Shown in pieces: positions 28,638 through 38,352 of a DNA stretch of 64,000 nucleotides. This DNA is from Streptomyces sp. P3 (GTDB lineage Bacteria; Actinomycetota; Actinomycetes; Streptomycetales; Streptomycetaceae), in assembly GCA_016893485.2 (NCBI GenBank), contig JAFEKX020000001.1, positions 8,387,501-8,451,500 on the forward strand, read 5' to 3'. The notes beneath the pieces were generated by a model, which saw nothing but the letters and a program-made list of their open reading frames with translations, was not told where the DNA came from and made no database searches. A program made the translations under genes and the position numbers. Position 1 is the stretch's first letter, and the number at the start of each line of letters is the position of its first letter.

Positions 28638-29962
28638 ATGGCACAGTCATCGTTCGATGGGCTCGTCCTGCCAGCAGGCGCGCCAGGACATCGGATGTCC
28701 AGACGGAAACTCCTGCGTGGTGCGGCTCTGGGAGTCGGCGCGGTCACGCTGCCGGCCCTGCTGTCGGCGTGCGGCTCCGGGCCCGGTGGGGACAAGAACG
28801 AGGTCTCCGTCGGCTCGAACGCGTCGGACCCCGTGCCGAAGAAAGCCTTTGCCGCGGCTTTTGCCGCGTACGAGAAGAAGTCCGGCAAGAAGGTGAAGGT
28901 CAACACCAAGGACCACAACGACTTCCAGGAGAACATCAACCGCTATCTGCAGGGTTCTCCCGACGACGTCTTCATGTGGTTCGCGGGATACCGCATGCAG
29001 TACTTCGCCGAGAAGGGGCTGCTCAGCGAGATCACCGATGTCTGGAATTCCTTCAACGGGTTCTCGGACGCGCTCAAGGCGCAGTCCACGCACGCCGGCA
29101 AGCAGTACTTCGTGCCGTACTACTACTATCCGTGGGCCGTGTTCCACCGGAAGAGCCTCTTCCAGCAGAAGGGCTATGAACAGCCCACGACCTGGGACCA
29201 GTTCATCGCGCTGGCCAAGCGGATGAGCAAGGACGGCACACCGGTCGCCTTCTGCGACAAGGACGGCTGGCCCGCCATGGGCACGTTCGACTACATCAAC
29301 ATGCGCCTGAACGGTTACGACTTCCACAAGGCCCTGATGGCCGGCGAGAAGTCCTGGACCGACACCAAGGTCAAGAACGTCTTCGACACCTGGCGCGAAC
29401 TCATGCCGTACTACCAGAAGGGCGCCCTCGGCCGGACCTGGGAGGAGGCCGGGCAGGGTCTCCAGAAGCGCGAGACCGCGATGGCCGTCTTCGGGATGCC
29501 GCACCCCGGCAGCCAGTTCCCGGCGGACCAGCGGGACGACATCGACTTCTTCGCCTTCCCCGAGATCGACCCGCAGTACGGCCAGGACGCCGTGGAGGCG
29601 CCCATCGACGGCTTCCTGATCGCCAAGAAGTCGAAGAACGTCACCGGCGCCAAGGCCCTGCTCAAGTGGCTCGGCACCCCGAGGCGGAGAACGACTACCT
29701 CGCCCTCGACCCGAACAACGTGGCCGTCAACTCGGGCGCGGACACCGCCAAGTACAGCGCCCTGCAGAAGAAGTCGGCCGCGCTGGTCTCGGGCGCCAAG
29801 CAGATCTCGCAGTTCATGGACCGCGACACCCGCCCCGACTTCGCCTCGACGGTGATGATCCAGTCCATCCAGGACTTCATCGGCAACCCGAAGGACGTCG
29901 ACGGGCTCTGCAACAGCATCGAGCGGCAGAAGAAGACCATCTTCTCGCAGCCCGTCGGCTGA
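28638..29962 (+). CDS. Sugar ABC transporter substrate-binding lipoprotein (one frameshift)
   Basis: A family-1 solute-binding protein of about 441 residues. The N-terminus has a Tat-type SRRKLLRGAALG and a lipobox LPALLSACG, so it is a lipoprotein on the outer face of the membrane. The mature part, for example DDVFMWFAGYRMQYFAEKGL and VPYYYYPWAVFHRKSLFQQKG, resembles MalE/CUT1 carbohydrate receptors. One base is missing near 29682 (ACCCCCGAG reads ACCCCGAG), which restores WLGTPEAENDYLAL. It is the first gene of the transporter operon. Its place next to GH27, LacI and ROK genes makes alpha-galactosides the likely ligand. Confidence 0.9.
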
Positions 29963-30001
29963 TCACCGCGAGACCGTTCCGTTCCCTGGGAGATACGTTC
30001 C

Positions 30002-30912
30002 GTGGCGCTCACCTCTCCACGGCGCGCCGGACGACGGCGACTGAGGCGGTTCACCCGCCGTGACGTCGTCGTCCTCGGCGTGCTGCTCGGCATACCCGTC
30101 CTGCTCGACGTCGTCATCATCTGGGGCCCGACGCTGGCCTCCATCGGGCTGTCCTTCACGGCCTGGGACGGCATCGGCGACATCCACTGGGTCGGCCTGG
30201 ACAACTACAAGAACCTCGCGACCAACTACCCGCCGTTCTGGCCCGCGGTCCGCCACAACATCATGTGGCTGCTCTTCCTCGGCCTGATCGCGACCCCGTT
30301 CGGCCTGCTGCTGGCCGTCGTCATCGACCGGGGGTCCGCTTCAGCCGCTTCTACCAGTCGGTCCTGTACATGCCGGTGGTGCTCTCGCTGGCCATCGTCG
30401 GCTTCATCTCGCAGCTGATCCTGGGCACCGACCAGGGGGTCGTCAACACGATCCTCAACAACCACGAGGATCCGGTCGACTGGCTCGGCAACGCCCACAT
30501 CAACATCTGGATGATGATGATCGCGGCGAGCTGGCGGCACGTCGGCTACGTGATGATCCTGTACCTGGCCGGCCTCAAGTCCGTCGACCCGCAGCTCAAG
30601 GAGGCGGCGTCGATCGACGGCGCGAACGAGCGGCAGACGTTCTTCCGCGTGGTGTTCCCGACCATGCGCCCGGTCAACGTCATCGTCGGCGTGATCACGG
30701 TCATCGAGGCGCTCCGGGCCTTCGACATCGTCTATGCCGTCAACAAGGGCCGCAACGGCCTGGAACTGCTGTCCGTGCTGATCACCGACAACATCATCGG
30801 CGAGGCCAGCCGTATCGGCTTCGGCTCCGCCATCGCGGTCGTCCTGCTCGTCGTCTCCCTGGGGTCCATCGTGACGTTCCTCGTCCAAGAGCTGCGAGGT
30901 GCGCGCGACTGA
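30002..30912 (+). CDS. Carbohydrate ABC transporter permease 1 (one frameshift)
   Basis: An inner-membrane permease of about 303 residues of the MalF type, with six hydrophobic segments. The first is DVVVLGVLLGIPVLLDVVII after an Arg-rich cytoplasmic N-terminus. The EAA loop appears as QLKEAASIDGANERQTFFRV, the contact site for the ATPase. One base in a G run is missing near 30331 (DRGVRFSRFYQSV). The GTG start is preceded by a weak GGGAG. The stop overlaps the next start (TGATG), so the two permeases are coupled. Confidence 0.92.
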
Positions 30913-31832
30913 TGACCGCAGACATCCGCACCGCACCCGTCCGCCCGGTCACGGCACCGGCCACCGCCCCCAAGTCCCGCCCCCGGCGCGGTCGTTGGGG
31001 CGTGCACATCTTCCTGTCGGCGGTCTCGCTCGCGTTCGTCGCACCGCTCCTGCTCGCCGTCTACGCCTCGCTGCGTCCCTACGACGAGACGGCGCAGCAC
31101 GGCTACTTCTCCTGGCCGAAGCACATCTCCCTCACGTACTACCGCCAGGCCTACACCCAGTCCGACATGGGGAAGTACTTCACCAACACCCTGACGATCG
31201 CGATCCCCGCCGTCATCGTCACGCTGTTCCTCTCCTCCTTCGTGGCGTTCGCCGTTTCCCGGCTGAAGCTGCGCGGCGGCGTCGTCGTGCTGATGTTCTT
31301 CACGGCGGGCAACCTGCTGCCCCAACAGGTCATCGTCACCCCGCTGTACGTGCTGTTCAACAAGATCCCGTTGCCGTGGTGGATGTCCGACTCGCTGACG
31401 ATGTACGACTCCCTGTGGGCCGTGATCATCGTCAACATCGGGTTCCAGATGGGGTTCTGCGTCTTCGTACTGTCCAACTTCATGCGCACGCTGCCCCAGG
31501 AGATCCTGGAGGCGGCGATCGTGGACGGCGCCGGTGTGTGGACCCAGTTCTGGCGCATCACGCTGCCGCTGTGCCGCCCGGCCCTGGCCGCGCTGGCGAC
31601 GCTGGAGTTCACCTGGGTCTACAACGACTTCCTGTGGGCCCTGATCTTCATCTCGAACCCGGACAAACTCCCGATCACCTCATCGTTGAACAATCTGCGC
31701 GGGCAGTTCTTCACGGACTACAACCTGCTCGCGGCGGGCTCGGTCCTGGTCGCCCTCCCGACGATCCTCGTGTTCCTGCTGCTGCAGCGGCACTTCATCG
31801 CGGGGCTGACGCTGGGCTCCACCAAGGGGTGA
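30912..31832 (+). CDS. Carbohydrate ABC transporter permease 2
   Basis: An intact 306-residue MalG-type inner-membrane permease. It has about six membrane segments, starting VHIFLSAVSLAFVAPLLLAV, and the EAA loop EILEAAIVDGAGVWTQFWRI. It pairs with the preceding permease. No ATPase gene follows. In Streptomyces such CUT1 systems usually share the multi-sugar ATPase MsiK encoded elsewhere, so this is expected rather than a defect. Its stop is 11 bases from the operator of the next gene. Confidence 0.94.
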   Translation: MTADIRTAPVRPVTAPATAPKSRPRRGRWGVHIFLSAVSLAFVAPLLLAVYASLRPYDETAQHGYFSWPKHISLTYYRQAYTQSDMGKYFTNTLTIAIPAVIVTLFLSSFVAFAVSRLKLRGGVVVLMFFTAGNLLPQQVIVTPLYVLFNKIPLPWWMSDSLTMYDSLWAVIIVNIGFQMGFCVFVLSNFMRTLPQEILEAAIVDGAGVWTQFWRITLPLCRPALAALATLEFTWVYNDFLWALIFISNPDKLPITSSLNNLRGQFFTDYNLLAAGSVLVALPTILVFLLLQRHFIAGLTLGSTKG

Positions 31833-31843
31833 CGCGATTGGTT

Positions 31844-31857
31844 TTGAACGTGTTCAA
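31844..31857 (+). promoter_or_regulatory. Palindromic operator before the TIGR01777 gene
   Basis: TTGAAC-GT-GTTCAA is a perfect 6+6 inverted repeat, 40 bases upstream of the epimerase start and in the right place for a repressor. The regulator is not identified. Confidence 0.55.
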
Positions 31858-31896
31858 GTTTCTGCGCTAGGCTCCTCCTGACAGAAGGGGAGCCCG

Positions 31897-32889
31897 GTGA
31901 AGATCGTCATTCCCGGTGGCACGGGACAGGTGGGCGCGGTCCTGGACCGCGCCCTGACCGAGGCCGGCCACGAGGTCGTCGTCCTGACCCGGCGGCCGAC
32001 GCGCGACCGCCAGGTGTGGTGGGACGGCGAGACCCTGGGCTCCTGGGCCCGGGAGATCGACGGCAGTGACGTCGTGATCAACCTGGCGGGCCGCAGCGTC
32101 AGTTGCCGCTACACCCCCGCCAACCTCAGGGCCATGATGGACTCGCGCGTGCACTCCACCCGCGTCGTCGGCGAGGCCATCGCCGCCGCCGCGCACCCGC
32201 CGCGCGTGTGGCTGCAGATGAGCACCGCCACCGTGTACGCCCACCGCCACGACGCCCCCAACGACGAGGCCACCGGTGTGATCGGCGGCGACGAACCCGG
32301 CGTACCCGGCTACTGGTCCTACAGCGTCGAGATCGCCAAGGCCTGGGAACGCGCGCAGGACCGCGCCGACACCCCGCACACCCGCAAGGTCGCCCTGCGT
32401 GCCGCCATGGTGATGAGCCCCGACCGCGGCGGCGTCTTCGACGTCCTGCTGGGACTGGCCCGGCTCGGCCTCGGCGGGCCGGTCGCGGGCGGCGCCCAGT
32501 ACGTCTCCTGGATCCACGACCAGGACTTCGTGCGCGCCGTCGAGTTCCTCGTCGACCGGGACGACATCGCCGGACCGGTGAACCTCGCCGCCCCCGGCCC
32601 GCTCCCGCAGCGCGCGTTCATGCGCGTCCTGCGCGCCGCGCGGGGCATCCCCGTCGGCCTGCCCGCCACGAAGTGGATGGCGGAACTGGGCGCGTTCGCC
32701 CTGCGCTCCGACACCGAACTCCTCCTGAAGAGCCGCCGGGTCGTCCCGGGACGGCTGCTCGCGGAGGGGTTCACCTTCGACCATCCGCACTGGCCCGAGG
32801 CCGCCGTGGACCTCGTACGGCGGGCCCGGCACGGACGGGTTCCACCCGGCGGCCGGTTCGGGCGTGACCCTGCGCGCTTCGTCAGTTGA
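31897..32889 (+). CDS. TIGR01777 family protein (NAD-dependent epimerase-like)
   Basis: An intact 330-residue extended-SDR protein. It has the nucleotide loop KIVIPGGTGQVGAVLDRALT, the TIGR01777 hallmark DVVINLAGRSVSCRYT, STATVYAHRHDAPNDEATG, YWSYSVEIAKAWERA with a shifted catalytic Tyr/Lys pattern, and QYVSWIHDQDFVRAVEFLVD. The C-terminal TKWMAELGAFALRSDTELLL and RRVVPGRLLAEGF are typical. The family relates to the E. coli YfcH type; the substrate is not known. The GTG start follows AAGGGGAG. A 14-bp palindrome upstream suggests repressor control. Confidence 0.92.
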   Translation: MKIVIPGGTGQVGAVLDRALTEAGHEVVVLTRRPTRDRQVWWDGETLGSWAREIDGSDVVINLAGRSVSCRYTPANLRAMMDSRVHSTRVVGEAIAAAAHPPRVWLQMSTATVYAHRHDAPNDEATGVIGGDEPGVPGYWSYSVEIAKAWERAQDRADTPHTRKVALRAAMVMSPDRGGVFDVLLGLARLGLGGPVAGGAQYVSWIHDQDFVRAVEFLVDRDDIAGPVNLAAPGPLPQRAFMRVLRAARGIPVGLPATKWMAELGAFALRSDTELLLKSRRVVPGRLLAEGFTFDHPHWPEAAVDLVRRARHGRVPPGGRFGRDPARFVS

Positions 32890-32896
32890 ACGGGGC

Positions 32897-33091
32897 ATGA
32901 AGAAGCGCAGCATGCTGGCCATCGCCTCCCTCGCCACCGGTTTCGTCGTCGCCGCGATCACCCCGTCGCACTCCCACGACCACGACGTGCTCGGCGATCT
33001 GAACGTCAAGGACACCGTGGGCGCCATGGATCACCTCGTCAGCGACGGCAGCTTCGCCGCCGACGAGGGTGTCCTGGGACAGAACACCTGA
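32897..33091 (+). CDS. Small secreted hypothetical protein
   Basis: A 64-residue protein. It begins MKKRSMLAIASLATGFVVAA, a clear signal peptide, and the mature part SHSHDHDVLGDLNVKDTVGA continues to a short acidic tail. The His-Asp cluster HSHDHD just after the cleavage site could bind metal ions. The family is unrecognised, although similar short secreted proteins occur in Streptomyces. It follows the TIGR01777 gene after 7 bases, with a GGGG-type ribosome site, so it may be co-transcribed. A hairpin terminator follows. Confidence 0.65.
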   Translation: MKKRSMLAIASLATGFVVAAITPSHSHDHDVLGDLNVKDTVGAMDHLVSDGSFAADEGVLGQNT

Positions 33092-33113
33092 TACCACCCG
33101 GAAGAGCTCGGCC

Positions 33114-33140
33114 CCGGTGCCTCGTCGGAGGGGGCACCGG
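33114..33140 (+). terminator. Hairpin terminator after the small secreted protein
   Basis: CCGGTGCC (33114-33121) pairs perfectly with GGCACCGG (33133-33140) around an 11-base loop. No U tract follows, which is normal for Streptomyces terminators. Confidence 0.6.
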
Positions 33141-33231
33141 CGCCGTCGTATGCACGCCCTCAACTGCGGCTGGTTTCCGTGGCGGGGGTGGAACGGGCAA
33201 GCCTCAGGGGGCCAACAGAAGAGGGGGAACT

Positions 33232-34275
33232 GTGACCGTCGTCTGGATCAACGGCGCGTTCGGTGCGGGGAAGACGACCACCGCACGGGAACTGGTGGAC
33301 CTGATCCCGAACAGCACACTCTTCGACCCCGAAGTCATCGGCGGAGCACTGCCGCAGCTGCTCCCGCCCAAACACCTCGCAGAGGTCGGCGACGTCCAGG
33401 ACCTGCCGATGTGGCGGCGGCTCGTGATCGACACGGCGGCGGCGATGCTCGCCGAGCTGGGCGGGACCCTCGTCGTCCCGATGACCCTGCTGCGCCAGGA
33501 GTACCGGGACGAGATCTTCGGCGGTCTCGCGGCCCGCCGGGTCGCGGTCCGGCATGTCCTCCTCGCTCCGGCGGAAACGATCCTGCGCGAGCGAATATCC
33601 GGCCGGGAGATCCCACCGGACCTCCCCGACGGCGAGATCAGGACCCGGCAGTGGGCCTACGACCACATCGAGACCTACCGCGCCGCACTCGGCTCCTGGC
33701 TCACCGCCGACGCCCATCTCGTCGACACCAGCGCGCTCACCCCGTACGAGACGGCCGTCCGCATCGCCGGGGCCGTCGGCGGCGGCACCGTGCCCGTGTG
33801 CGACATCGTGCAGACCCCGGAGCCCACCTCCGAGACCCTCGCGGCCGGCGTGCTCCTCTTCGACGAACAGGACCGCGTGCTGCTCGTCGACCCCACCTAC
33901 AAGGCCGGCTGGGAGTTCCCCGGCGGCGTCGTCGAGTCCGGCGAGGCGCCCGCCAGGGCCGGCATGCGCGAGGTCACCGAGGAGACCGGCCTCGTCCTCG
34001 ACGACGTGCCCCGACTGCTCGTCGTCGACTGGGAACCACCCGTACCGCCCGGCTACGGCGGACTGCGCCTCCTTTTCGACGGCGGCCGGCTCGACGCCGA
34101 CGTGGCCGGTCAACTGCTGCTGCCCGGACCGGAGTTGCGCGGCTGGTGCTTCGCCTCCGAGGAGGAGGCCGCTGACCTGTTGCCGCCGGTGCGCTACGAG
34201 CGGCTGCGATGGGCGCTCAGGGCCCGGGAACGCGGGGCCGCGCTGTATCTGGAGGCGGGCGTTCCCGTTGGCTGA
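33232..34275 (+). CDS. P-loop kinase–Nudix hydrolase fusion protein
   Basis: An intact 347-residue two-domain protein. Residues 1 to about 175 are a P-loop ATPase/kinase-like domain with VVWINGAFGAGKTTTAREL (Walker A) and a lid-like RERISGREIPPDLPDGE segment. Residues about 200-330 are a Nudix hydrolase with the complete box GGVVESGEAPARAG followed by MREVTEETGLV, matching GX5EX7REUXEEXGU, so catalytic glutamates are present. The P-loop part may phosphorylate a small molecule while the Nudix part hydrolyses a nucleoside diphosphate-linked substrate. The combination suggests house-cleaning or salvage. The GTG start follows GAGGGGGAAC. Confidence 0.88.
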   Translation: MTVVWINGAFGAGKTTTARELVDLIPNSTLFDPEVIGGALPQLLPPKHLAEVGDVQDLPMWRRLVIDTAAAMLAELGGTLVVPMTLLRQEYRDEIFGGLAARRVAVRHVLLAPAETILRERISGREIPPDLPDGEIRTRQWAYDHIETYRAALGSWLTADAHLVDTSALTPYETAVRIAGAVGGGTVPVCDIVQTPEPTSETLAAGVLLFDEQDRVLLVDPTYKAGWEFPGGVVESGEAPARAGMREVTEETGLVLDDVPRLLVVDWEPPVPPGYGGLRLLFDGGRLDADVAGQLLLPGPELRGWCFASEEEAADLLPPVRYERLRWALRARERGAALYLEAGVPVG

Positions 34276-34525
34276 CGACCCGTCAATGTGCGGCCTGATC
34301 AACGATGTTGGGCGGGACTTTGCTCTTTCGGGGACACCACCTGGCGATTTTGCGGGGCGTGGGTCATTCCGATAACAAAGCGAGGGTGAATTGTCGCCTT
34401 CCCGGTATGAACAAGAACGTGAAGTAGGTACATCCGAGCTCTAACGTCTTTGCGCAGCTCAGTTCTCTCGCGGCCGCCGGCCGCCTTGACGGGACCGGAC
34501 CTTCCGCCGGTCGAAGGAGAGGAAC

Positions 34526-36342
34526 ATGCGCGCGCCATCCTCGGCCCTCACCCGGGCCCTCACCCTCGCCGCCGGGCTCACCCTGGTGCTCACCGCCTGC
34601 AGCAGCGGCGGCGGGGGCGGCGGCTCCGGCAAGAGCGGCTCGGCCGGACTCACGTCCTGCAACACCGTGGGCAAGGCCAACACCTGCAACACGGCCACCA
34701 CCAAGTCCGGCGGAACGTTCACCTATGTGCTGGAGAAGAACATCCAGCAGTGGAACGTCCAGGACGTCAACGGCAACACCTTCGAGAACGGGGAGGCCCT
34801 GGAGGTCGTCCTGCCGCAGGTGTTCATCCCCAGCCGGACTTCACGGTCGTCCTCAACACCGACCTGGTGACCTCGGCCACCCAGACCGGCACCAGCCCGC
34901 AGACCATCGTCTACAAGATCAACCCCAAGGCGACGTGGAACGACGGCACGCCCATCACCGCCGACGACTTCACGTACTACTGGCGCACCAACAACGGCAA
35001 GGACTGCCCGCCGCCGCCCGCCAGCGACTCCACGCAGACCCACGGCTGTCTGCCGCAGAGCACCGCGGGCTATGACCGCATCAAGTCCCTCACCCCCTCC
35101 GACAACGGCAAGACCTTCACCATGGTGATGTCGCAGCCGTACTCGGACTGGAAGTCCCTGTTCGGCGCGGGCTATCCGCTCTACCCGGCGCACACCGCCG
35201 AGAAGATCTCCGGCGCCAAGGTCGGCGACGCCACCGCGATGACGGCCGCGCAGATGGCCACGGCCTGGCAGTACTTCCTGAAGACGCCGCCCACCAAGTA
35301 CCCCACCGCGGGCGCCTACAGGATGCAGCAGTGGGTCGACAACGACCACGCCACCTACGTGCCCGACCCCAAGTGGACCGGCGCGAAGAAGGCGACCCTG
35401 CAGCGGCTGATCTTCAAGGTGATCTCGGACGCCACGCAGGAGCCGACAGCCCTGAAGAACAACGAGGTCCAGGCGATCTACCCGCAGCCCGAGGTCGACC
35501 TGGTCAACCAGGTCAAGGACATCCCCGGCATCACGTACACCATCGGCAACGGGCTGACCTGGGAGCACTTCGACCTCAACCTGCACGACCCGGTGATCGG
35601 CAAGTACCTGGCGCTGCGGCAGGCGATGTTCACGGCGATCAACACCAAGGACATCATCGCCAAGACGGTCGGCCAGTTCGACCCGGCCGTGAAGCCGCTC
35701 GGCAACCACAACTTCGTTCCCGGGCAGGCCGGTTACAAGGACGTGGTCAGCGGTACCGGCCAGGGATCGGGTGACCTGACCAAGGCGAAGGCATACCTCA
35801 CGGCCGCCAAGTTCACCGGTGTGGGAACCGCGTTGAAGACCCCGGACGGCAAGGCCGTCGGACCCTTCAACTGCCGCTACACCACCGGCAATCAGATCCG
35901 GCAGAGCGAGTGCCAGATCCTGCAGAGCAACCTGGCGAGCCTCGGCATCAAGATCACCATCAAGCCGATCGGCGCCGCCGACCTCGGCACGGTCCTCGCC
36001 GGGCACCAGTACGACATCATCGTCTTCGCCTGGGTCGCCGCACCGTTCCCGAGCAGCGGCGCGCAGCAGAACTGGTTCACCGGCGGTGGCGGCAACTACG
36101 GCGGCTACAGCAACAAGAAGGCCGACACCCTGATCTCGCAGGCCGTGGGCGAGACGGACGCCACGAAGTCCGCCGCGCTCCTCAACCAGGCCGACCAGCT
36201 CATGGTGAACGACGCCTACGTCCTGCCGCTCTACCAGAAGCCGACGTTCTTCGCGACGCAGACGCGGTTCGTCAACATGCGGAACAACTCCACCAACGTC
36301 GGACCGGCCTACAACACCGGCACCTGGGGCCTGAAGAAGTAG
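34526..36342 (+). CDS. Oligopeptide-type ABC transporter substrate-binding lipoprotein, family 5 (one frameshift)
   Basis: A lipoprotein of about 605 residues. The signal ends TLVLTACSSGGGGGGSG (lipobox LTAC). The mature part has the SBP_bac_5 pattern: GGTFTYVLEKNIQQWNVQD, KATWNDGTPITADDFTYYWR, FDLNLHDPVIGKYLALRQAM and NAYVLPLY-type C-terminal (NDAYVLPLYQKPTF). One base is missing near 34832 (ATCCCCCAG reads ATCCCCAG), giving VFIPQPDFTVVLN when restored. It resembles BldKB-type peptide receptors. A GAAGGAGAGGAAC ribosome site precedes the ATG. The 250 bases upstream are locally AT-rich with no gene, and probably contain the promoter. Confidence 0.92.
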
Positions 36343-36379
36343 TCCTACGACTGTCACCTCCACCGGCACGCCCGTCGAG

Positions 36380-36406
36380 CCCGGCCCCGCGGACAGCGGG
36401 GCCGGG
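36380..36406 (+). terminator. Strong intercistronic hairpin between receptor and permease genes
   Basis: CCCGGCCCCGC pairs perfectly over 11 bp with GCGGGGCCGGG around the 5-base loop GGACA. It lies 38 bases after the receptor stop and 48 bases before the first permease start. Such hairpins commonly reduce read-through or protect the upstream mRNA, so the receptor is made in excess over the membrane parts. Confidence 0.7.
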
Positions 36407-36454
36407 TCCGGCCCGGACGGCATCCACGACCCGCCGGCCCCGAGAGAAGACCGC

Positions 36455-37441
36455 ATGCTCGCCTACACCGTGCGTCGCATCCTCGTCTCCATACCCGTCC
36501 TGATCGTCTCGACGTTCGTCGTGTTCCTCGTCGTCATCAACTCCGGTGACCCGGTGGCGAACTTCGCCACCTCACGCCAACCCGCGCCCAGCAAGGCGGC
36601 GGTGGCCGCCTTCGCCCGCCACATCCACGCCGACCAGCCGGTGATGGAACGCTATTGGAACTGGATCACCGGCGTCCTGCACGGCGACTTCGGCCCGTCC
36701 GTGCAGGCCAACCTGAACATCGGGCACGACCTGTTCACCCGCTTCAAGGTGACCATCACCCTGGTCGCCGCCGCCATGATCCTCGCGCTCATCCTGGCCG
36801 TGGTGTTCGGGGTGTTCAGCGCGATCCGCCAGTACTCGGCCGCCGACTACACCATCACCTTCTTCGGCTTCCTGTTCCTCGCCATGCCGGTGTTCTGGTT
36901 CGCGGTGCTGCTCAAGCAGGCCGGAATCTGGTTCAACCAGAAGACCGGCAGCCAGTTCCTCGGCACCATCGGCGAGAAGTCGCCGTACCTCGAAGTCGAC
37001 ACCACCTGGAACCAGTTCACCGATCACGTGGGCCATCTGATCCTGCCCACCATCACCCTCGCGCTGGTCTCCTTCGCGTCCTGGACCCGCTACACCCGCG
37101 CCTCCATGCTGGAGGTCCTCAACAGCGACTACGTACGGCTCGCCCGGGCCAAGGGGCTGCGGCGCGGCAGGGTGATGACCCGGCACGCGCTGCGCACCGC
37201 CCTCATCCCGCTCGCCACCGTGACCGCGCTCGACATCGCGATCATCCTGGGCGGCGCGGTGATCACGGAGACGATCTTCCAGTGGCACGGCATGGGCGAG
37301 ATGCTGGTCCAGGCGGCGACCACGCTCGACGTCTACCGCACCATGGCCTGGCTGCTGCTCTCCGCCGTCGTCGTCATCGGGTTCAACCTCATCGCCGACC
37401 TCCTCTACGCCGTACTCGACCCGAGGATCCGCTATGACTGA
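36455..37441 (+). CDS. ABC transporter permease, DppB/OppB type
   Basis: An intact 328-residue membrane protein. It starts MLAYTVRRILVSIPVLIVST and has six hydrophobic segments. The DppB signatures ITGVLHGDFGPS and the EAA loop YVRLARAKGLRRGRVMTRHA are complete, with ETIFQWHGMGEMLVQAATTLD near the end. It forms the channel with the next permease for peptide or other substrate import. It overlaps the next gene by 8 bases (CTATGACTGA region). Confidence 0.95.
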   Translation: MLAYTVRRILVSIPVLIVSTFVVFLVVINSGDPVANFATSRQPAPSKAAVAAFARHIHADQPVMERYWNWITGVLHGDFGPSVQANLNIGHDLFTRFKVTITLVAAAMILALILAVVFGVFSAIRQYSAADYTITFFGFLFLAMPVFWFAVLLKQAGIWFNQKTGSQFLGTIGEKSPYLEVDTTWNQFTDHVGHLILPTITLALVSFASWTRYTRASMLEVLNSDYVRLARAKGLRRGRVMTRHALRTALIPLATVTALDIAIILGGAVITETIFQWHGMGEMLVQAATTLDVYRTMAWLLLSAVVVIGFNLIADLLYAVLDPRIRYD

Positions 37442-38352
37442 CATCGAGGCACCGGGGTCCGCGGGCACTCAACTACCGCGCGGCGACCACGAGTTCACCG
37501 TACGGCAGCGCACCCAGACCCAGCTGGTGCTGCGCCGCTTCGTGCGCCACCGGGCCGCGATGGTCAGCCTGGTCGTGTTCGTGCTGATCATCCTGTGGGC
37601 GTTCATCGGCCCGCACCTGTGGCACTACTCGTACCAGAAGTACACCGAGGACAACTCCCGGCCCCCGTCCCTCAAGCACCCGTTCGGCACCGACTCCTCG
37701 GGCTACGACGGCTACGCACAGGTCATGCGCGGCACCCAGACCTCGCTGAAGATCGCCATCATGATCGCGCTCGGCTCCACGCTGCTCGGCGCGGTCTGGG
37801 GAGCCGTCGCCGGCTTCTACCGGGGCCTCGTCGACGCGGTCATGATGCGCATCGCCGACCTGGTGCTGACCCTGCCGCTGTTCGCGATCGCACTGGTCAT
37901 CTCCTCGCGTACCGGCGGCTCCTGGTACTGGATCGCCATCGTGATCGCCGGACTCACCTGGGCGTACGTGGCCCGTGTGGTGCGCTCGGCCGTCCTGTCG
38001 CTGCGCGAGAAGGAGTTCATCGAGGCGGCGCGGGCACTCGGCGCCTCGGACACCCGGATCATCTTCCGGCATCTGCTGCCGAACGCGCTGGGCCCGATCA
38101 TCGTGAACGCGACGATCCTGGTGGCGACCGGCATCCTCACCGAGACCGCGCTGTCCTTCCTCGGCTTCGGTGTCCAACCCCGGACACCTCCCTGGGGTTG
38201 CTGGTCTCCCAGGCGCAGACGGCGGTCGACACCCGGCCCTGGCTCTTCTACATCCCCGGCGCGTTCATCATCGCCATCGCGCTGACCATCAACTTCATCG
38301 GCGACGGACTGCGCGACGCCTTCGACCCCGGCAGCAAAGGGTGCGACAGTGA
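37434..38352 (+). CDS. ABC transporter permease, DppC/OppC type (two frameshifts)
   Basis: A membrane permease of about 305 residues. After a cytoplasmic N-terminus comes RHRAAMVSLVVFVLIILWAF. The family motifs HPFGTDSSGYDGYAQVMRGT and EFIEAARALGASDTRIIFRH (EAA loop) are present, with TALSFLGFGVQPPDTSLG across a break near 38180 (a C missing from CCCCC). A second loss in the G run near 38339 hides the natural end (DPGSKGVRQ). With that corrected the TGA overlaps the GTG of the ATPase gene, as expected for a coupled operon. Confidence 0.92.
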
